Assembly (NCBI GenBank): GCA_011009095.1
Contig: VTPC01090885.1
Span: 79,700 to 143,699 of the forward strand
From: Ignelater luminosus
Taxonomy: Eukaryota; Arthropoda; Insecta; Coleoptera; Elateridae
Direction of reading: 5' to 3'
Length of the DNA stretch: 64,000 bases
The notes below the pieces were generated by a model. It had not been told where the DNA came from, ran no database searches, and was given only the letters and a program-made list of their open reading frames with translations. Made by a program: the position numbers and the translations under genes. Below are positions 58,937 through 64,000 of the stretch, in pieces (the first letter of the stretch is position 1; the number at the start of each line of letters is the position of its first letter).

Positions 58937-61089
58937 CTGGCCACCAATATTGTCATTAGCAGCAACGAAAACGCCTAGAGGAGGAACAACAACAGGATTC
59001 TTTTTGGCTACTTCTTTATAATGCTGTTGGATGTCAAGAGTCGGATCAATTTTCAATTTTGATGAATCTAAATGTAACCCTTTTTCTTCTTTAGCAATTT
59101 TTGCTCCCATTAAAACTTCCTCTTCATGCATCTGGTTAGTATCACTGAATAATGGACAACTAAAAGTTACACAGTTGATATAAAGCAAAATAAAATAATT
59201 TAATTATTTACAGATGAAATTTATCTCCTCCAGGTCCATTGAAATGTTTGTAATCTACCACAGGTTCACCACAAATATAGCACATTAAGGCACCACAAGG
59301 ACATGCCATTTTATTGCAACCATCAACCTTTACAAATGGGATTCCGCATTTATAGCAATTTCTAAAAAAGGCTAAAATTAGAACTTCCAAAGAAAAGCGT
59401 CTATTGAGCAAACGTTACCTTAAAAGAGCTTCTGTCATTTTATTTTCAATATATGTACGTAATTGGACATCTTCCTTCTGTTCTATTTCATCACATCTCA
59501 AAGGCAAGTGAGCAGGTTCTTGGCATAAACGGCACGTTAGTTTCATACAATCAGGATTTAAACAGCGGAAGATTTTATCTTCTGCTGATGGTATAATTGC
59601 AAAATCGCAAAATCGACACATCTCTAAACCTTCTATACCAGCAGCTTTTACTTCTTGTAACTGTCTTTTCTGAACTAGTCTGGTAAACATCTTTGGATCT
59701 AGTACAGCCTGATGAAATTTTTGTGAAAAGTAATAAACAATCTTACTTTTAGAAAATTTATATCTTTACCTGCAGTGTTTGCAAACTAAAATATGATGGA
59801 CAAGCGTTCAAACAAGCAAACTCCAGTTTTCCGTCACTAAAGTCTACCTCAGCGCCTAGTCGTATACAATTCTTACAAAAGGTGCAGCCATTCTCACATT
59901 CATAGATATCCTTGGGCATTATTTCATTATCGAAACAACAACCGCAAATTTGTAAAATACCAGCTGCTTCAGCCTGTCTTCGCTCTTCAGTTTCCTCGAT
60001 TCTTTTTTTTTCTATCGCAGCTTCTATTTCTTCTAGATGTTCAATAAAGGCAATCTAAAAAATAAATTTAATTTACAATTACTAACTGTTTGTAACTATT
60101 AACTTCGTACTTACTTCTTGCAAAAGGGTTAAATCTTTCACAGCTGTTAATTCAAGATCATATAATTTTCTCTGGTTTTTAAGATATAAACGTACATCTA
60201 TCTCTTGTAATTCTTTATATGTCCTAAACAAATTATGTTTTTGATCGCAGAAACTGTTTCGTAAATATTTTATTGGTACACGACGAAACTTATTAGCTAA
60301 AAAATTTTCAGCAATCTCATGCTTTCGATCAAATCCTGTCCAATTTTTTTGTAGGTTTTCAAAATATGTTATTGGATCAGGTATTAGTTTCAAAAATTTG
60401 TCTACGTCAAATTCTGTGGTATAAAACTTTCTCTGAGAACTAATCCGTTCCATCCTGTCAGAAAAATGTTGTTGTAGCTCAATTATGTTAAAAAAGTGTG
60501 CTCTCACCTTAAATACTCTTCCTTTGTTGGATACTTAGGTGACTCAATCATCATTGACATAAATTCGCTGAGGTCTTCTGGTTTGTCAATAAGTTTCTTA
60601 CATTGTATTTCCAAATAGTTTGGATCGGCGTCTGGTAAGATTTGTTTCATGATCTCTAATTGTTCTTCAAAGTTGATCTGTTCATTTAAAATTGGTGGTT
60701 CTTGCGAGATTTGATTGTTTCCTAAAAATGATACAAATTTAGATAATAGTACCATTGTTGTTATATTGAAAATTTAAATACGATCTCGGAAAAAATTCAC
60801 TATTGATTATAGATTAGAAAAGTCTAGATGAACTTATTTTCTAGAAGGCATCGTTCCCAACTTTTGAGCACCCTGTATAATAAAGGTTTTCAAGACAGTT
60901 TTATTTGATTAAAATTAAAATTCATTGCTTACTATTTATAACTTTGGACATCAATTTATGTAGTACGGTTGGAGAATAATCTTTTGCATAACATAAAGTT
61001 CTTAAATACTCCGGGCATACTTCCGGGAAAATTGCGATGAGATGTAGAGCCAATTTGTTTTCATCAAATGTTTTTAATGGTTTAGACAT
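58937..61089 (-). CDS. RNF216: RBR-type E3 ubiquitin ligase, RNF216/TRIAD3 family
   Basis: Exons on the minus strand: 61089-60933, 60721-60508, 60454-60115, 60054-59770, 59708-59419, 59361-59212 and 59159-58937. All join in frame (553 codons); a donor follows 58937, so a C-terminal exon is missing. RBR ligases accept ubiquitin from E2 on a RING2 cysteine before passing it to the substrate. Seen: helical N-terminus (LALHLIAIFPEV), coiled-coil IEHLEEIEAAIEKKRIEE (about 240-260), RING1 from C274 (ICGCCFDNEIMP), IBR from C363 (CRFC..FRCLNPDCMKLTCRLC) and RING2 from C431 (NCYKCGIPFVKVDGCNKMAC). By alignment C444 is the catalytic cysteine. KHFNGPGGDKFHLCPLF matches the segment after RING2 in RNF216. 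Vertebrate RNF216 is longer (about 866 aa), mainly N-terminally. Start chosen as the first ATG after a 5' UTR acceptor. Confidence 0.92.
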
Positions 61090-61155
61090 GTTTTGTACCT
61101 TTAACACAAGATATTAATTATAAATTATAAATGGAAAAATATGAATTTACTTACC
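61090..61155 (-). other. Putative 5' UTR intron of the RNF216-like gene
   Basis: A donor (AATTG|GTAAGT at 61155/61154) and an acceptor (GTTAAAG|GTAC, exon resuming at 61098) define a ~56-bp intron. Upstream, ATGCATCCAGTG would open a 12-codon uORF that overlaps the main start out of frame. Confidence 0.45.
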
Positions 61156-64000
61156 AATTCTCACTGGATGCATAAAGCTTAAGACGGTTATAACAAAATA
61201 AAATTATTTTTCCAACAGAACTTAAAGATAAAAGTAATCACCAGGTGTAGCATTTCTGAAAAACAATGTTAGCCAAATACACTCTACGAAAATGTTTTGT
61301 TATAATTTTGGTAAATATTTAACTTTACTGGGTTTTGATCGCTTTTTACAGATCACATTGTTAGTATCTAATTGCAATCTAGAATGGAAAAACGACAGGT
61401 AAAATAACTTTTTGGTTTGCAAAAATTATTCTAAACATATGCGGTATGTGTCTGATATATCTTACTATTTCTGACATTTAAATTACAAAAAATACCAAGC
61501 AGAATGGGATTAAAGTTAAATTTTTATTTTTACAAACTATCTTAGAACTTGAAAAAAAAAACAGTTGAGTGGGATTGTTATCAAAAATCCCAAAATACAT
61601 AAATCTAAGACGATTTGAGAATTAGCATAGCATTTTTAGCACAATCCAGAAGGAGGTTGAAAAATTCAAAGCAATCTAAAAAGTCTTAGTTGAGAAGGTT
61701 TTTCGGGCCCAACCCAATTCAAACTCAAAACTAAACTGACCCAATATAAAAATCTGGTCAGAATCTTTGTTAGTCATTTACAAACGTGAGAACCAACAGC
61801 AAACTAGTGGCACCTCTGCGTTTGATACTAAAATAGTTTTAAACTGAAACCGCCCAACAAGATACCAATAAAAAATTGACCTATAGAGTTGCCCAATCTG
61901 TTAAAATATAGGTTTTAAATGGCAAATCTTTATCAAAAAACTATAAAAACTTCATTTTTATATTTTAGGTTTCTAGTTTATTATGATTACACAACTTAGT
62001 AGTTACCCTATGACTATGGATTCAGATAATTTCTAGTTGGCTTGGACGAAATGGTATCAATCTTGATAATAATAAGTATTTTTTGTTGCTTCTTGTTTCT
62101 CATATTTAGATATTTTTCTTCTTGATCAGGACAGTACCAGTTCCGAAAGTCTGTTTGGTAGATATCAGTTCAACTGTTTTGATAAACCTATAGTTCTGCA
62201 GTTGATGTATTGTAACTTGCAATAAATGCAGTGTTACTGCAAGAAGGTCGTCCAGTAGTAATCTTTGTTTAAAAATCCATAATTGGAATTTCTACTCAAG
62301 CTTTGACTTTAGTTAGAAAATTATAGAAAATTTTGTTTTGCACAAAGACAAAACAAAAAAGTGAATATGCACTGACCAAATTTAAAAAATCAAACGGAAA
62401 AATACAGAAGATTAAAAGTATTATAACAGAGGAAACACAACAACGTGTATTGATACAAGAAATGTTTTTATCAAAATGACCCACCTCAACCAGTTGGTGA
62501 CCACAAGTCAGTCTGAGAGTGTCTCTATCATCAGAATGTTGTTGAGAAATCTTTGGACTGAATATTCTATAAAATTTAATAGTTTCTATAGTTCTGTTAA
62601 CAGCCAATTGTGTAATGTAAAAAAATGGAGAAAGAATGGAGAGCCAGATTTATACAACAACCCTACATCTTCATTGAAATTAATGTTCTAATGCTCATTT
62701 TATATCTGCACCACTGAAATAACTACGAAAATCTTGTTTAATAAACACTCGAACTTTTCTGCAGGACAACCAACGCAACTCAGTACATTAAGTATTACTG
62801 GAACAATCATGCCAATCAACTATACCACTACTTGGTATTCTAGTACTAAGTGAAGATGTTGCTTAGGTTTCTCAGTTTTTCTGCAGTCTCCATTACAGCA
62901 ACCATGCCAACGGAAATACCCACGACAAAAGCTAAACACATTACCAAGATCAACAAATAAAAGCAGAAAATTTAGTATCAGTACCTAATACTAAAACCTC
63001 CCTTTAAAAATAAGAGCAATCGCATTAAAATATAGATACAAAAAAAGTCACTAGGCTATTTAAGGCCTAAGAGATGGAAGTCTAAATTGTAGCAGAAAAA
63101 ACAGTATCAACTAACCACATCAATAGTGTTTGGTGACCAATTTCGTTAAAAGCATGACTAGGTAGTTTTCCGATATTATCTATTATGAAGAGGCTCATAC
63201 AGAACACTAGAACTTTCCTATTAAGGCAACTGTAAGTGGCTGGTCTTAACAAAACAGATCTTTCAATAGTTTCTTGTAATTACTGCACGTTTGAGAAGCT
63301 AGTTTCCATTCTATTTTCCTCAAATATGTCATATTTACTATTATTTAGAACTTTTCTGTTGGTATCATTTGCAGAAACAAAAAAATCCGGTCGCACATTC
63401 TATTTGGAGATTCTAGAACCCTATTTGGAGAAATCCGTTAGCTCTCCCATAAAGGTGCTATAAACTGATCAGTAGTGGCCGAAGTAAAACAAAACAATTG
63501 CGAAAATAATGTTTTTTGTTTCGGAGTAAATTCTCTAAAACACCCTCTTTGCTATTTTTTTCTATCTTTGCTCGTTCTCGAGATGTTTCACTTAAAAGAA
63601 AATAAGATAATTTCGTCTTTAGCAAATATCTAGTAAGCCGAGAACTTTTTTGAAAAAAACAAAAGCATAAGTAAATTGATCTGTAACTTTGTTACAATTA
63701 AAATAAATGTATCTGTATATAGATGTAAATGATTTTGATGTTCTACCATGTTTAGAACATTATAAGTACAGTTACTAAATAGTTTTATTTTTAAACATTA
63801 ATATGCCTTGTTTTTCTTTAACGCGTATAACTTCAAATCAGAAGATACAACAAATTTATAGAACGCGATTAATTTTCAGGCAATTAGCATCTCGTCCCGC
63901 GTCGATTACAATAGACAGAGTGATGTATGAACTTACCTTATCACTCTAATGACGCTTCATTATTTTAACACATTGTTACTTGAATCGATTACTTTAACAT
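61156..64000. other. Upstream/intergenic, no feature recognised
   Basis: About 2.8 kb. The first ~100 bp should contain the promoter of the RNF216-like gene. Beyond it, weakly biased frames (for example 62296-62607 minus, 63236-63463 plus) have no motif I can name. Parts may be decayed transposon, but I cannot support a family. Confidence 0.4.

Noticed and set aside
61156..64000. Possible piggyBac or other transposon remnant
   Set aside because: Translated pieces on both strands did not match any motif order I know; no terminal repeats were found.
1..64000. A multi-gene system or biosynthetic cluster
   Set aside because: The genes belong to unrelated, separately conserved families with large spacers and mixed orientation; nothing links them functionally.

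Overview
This window looks like an AT-rich insect nuclear contig. It has GT-AG introns from 52 bp to about 12 kb, genes with clear insect or metazoan homologues, many degenerate transposons and one 100-N scaffold gap. The transposon mix (mariner/Tc1, hAT, pogo-like, non-LTR RT relics, mariner-type MITEs) and the protein similarities suggest a holometabolous insect, perhaps a beetle. That placement is an inference.

Layout: 46-199 (-) is the first coding exon of an unidentified gene running off the left edge. 556-1087 (+) is a three-exon secreted Ly6/three-finger protein. 1088-5507 is intergenic with two reverse-transcriptase relics and a possible TIR element. 5508-19211 (-) is an eight-exon palmitoyltransferase of the ZDHHC5/8 family (613 aa, C-terminal EISV PDZ ligand), whose introns hold several short TIR elements. 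19212-22600 is intergenic with a tRNA-like sequence and a mariner relic. 22633-22849 (+) looks like a promoter and 5' noncoding exon. It is followed by a ~12.3 kb intron packed with transposons (mariner MITEs, an IS630-Tc1-mariner element, a Tc1 relic and a hAT relic). That exon probably leads to 35111-40744 (+), a 1500-aa protein with a very long disordered N-terminus and a CDYL/ECI2-type crotonase domain but no visible chromodomain.

40745-50167 is intergenic. It holds a pogo/Tigger-like MITE, a foldback element, an RT relic, a hAT element with a perfect 8-bp target duplication that contains the assembly gap, and an LTR-retrotransposon primer-binding site. 50168-52409 (+) is a secreted leucine-rich-repeat protein (729 aa, one 52-bp intron). 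53054-54751 (-) is a single-exon 15-finger C2H2 protein. 58937-61089 (-) is an RNF216/TRIAD3-type RBR E3 ubiquitin ligase, with a possible last exon at 56839-57035. 61156-64000 shows nothing I can identify.

The genes act in unrelated processes (extracellular signalling or adhesion, palmitoylation, chromatin or CoA-related binding, transcription, ubiquitination). I see no operon-like or pathway clustering and no strong evidence for an undescribed molecular system. The most interesting items are the crotonase protein with a retained ECI2-like glutamate, the short TIR and foldback elements shared across the window, and the dated-looking hAT insertion. Exon coordinates were derived by hand from splice signals and reading-frame continuity and need transcript support.
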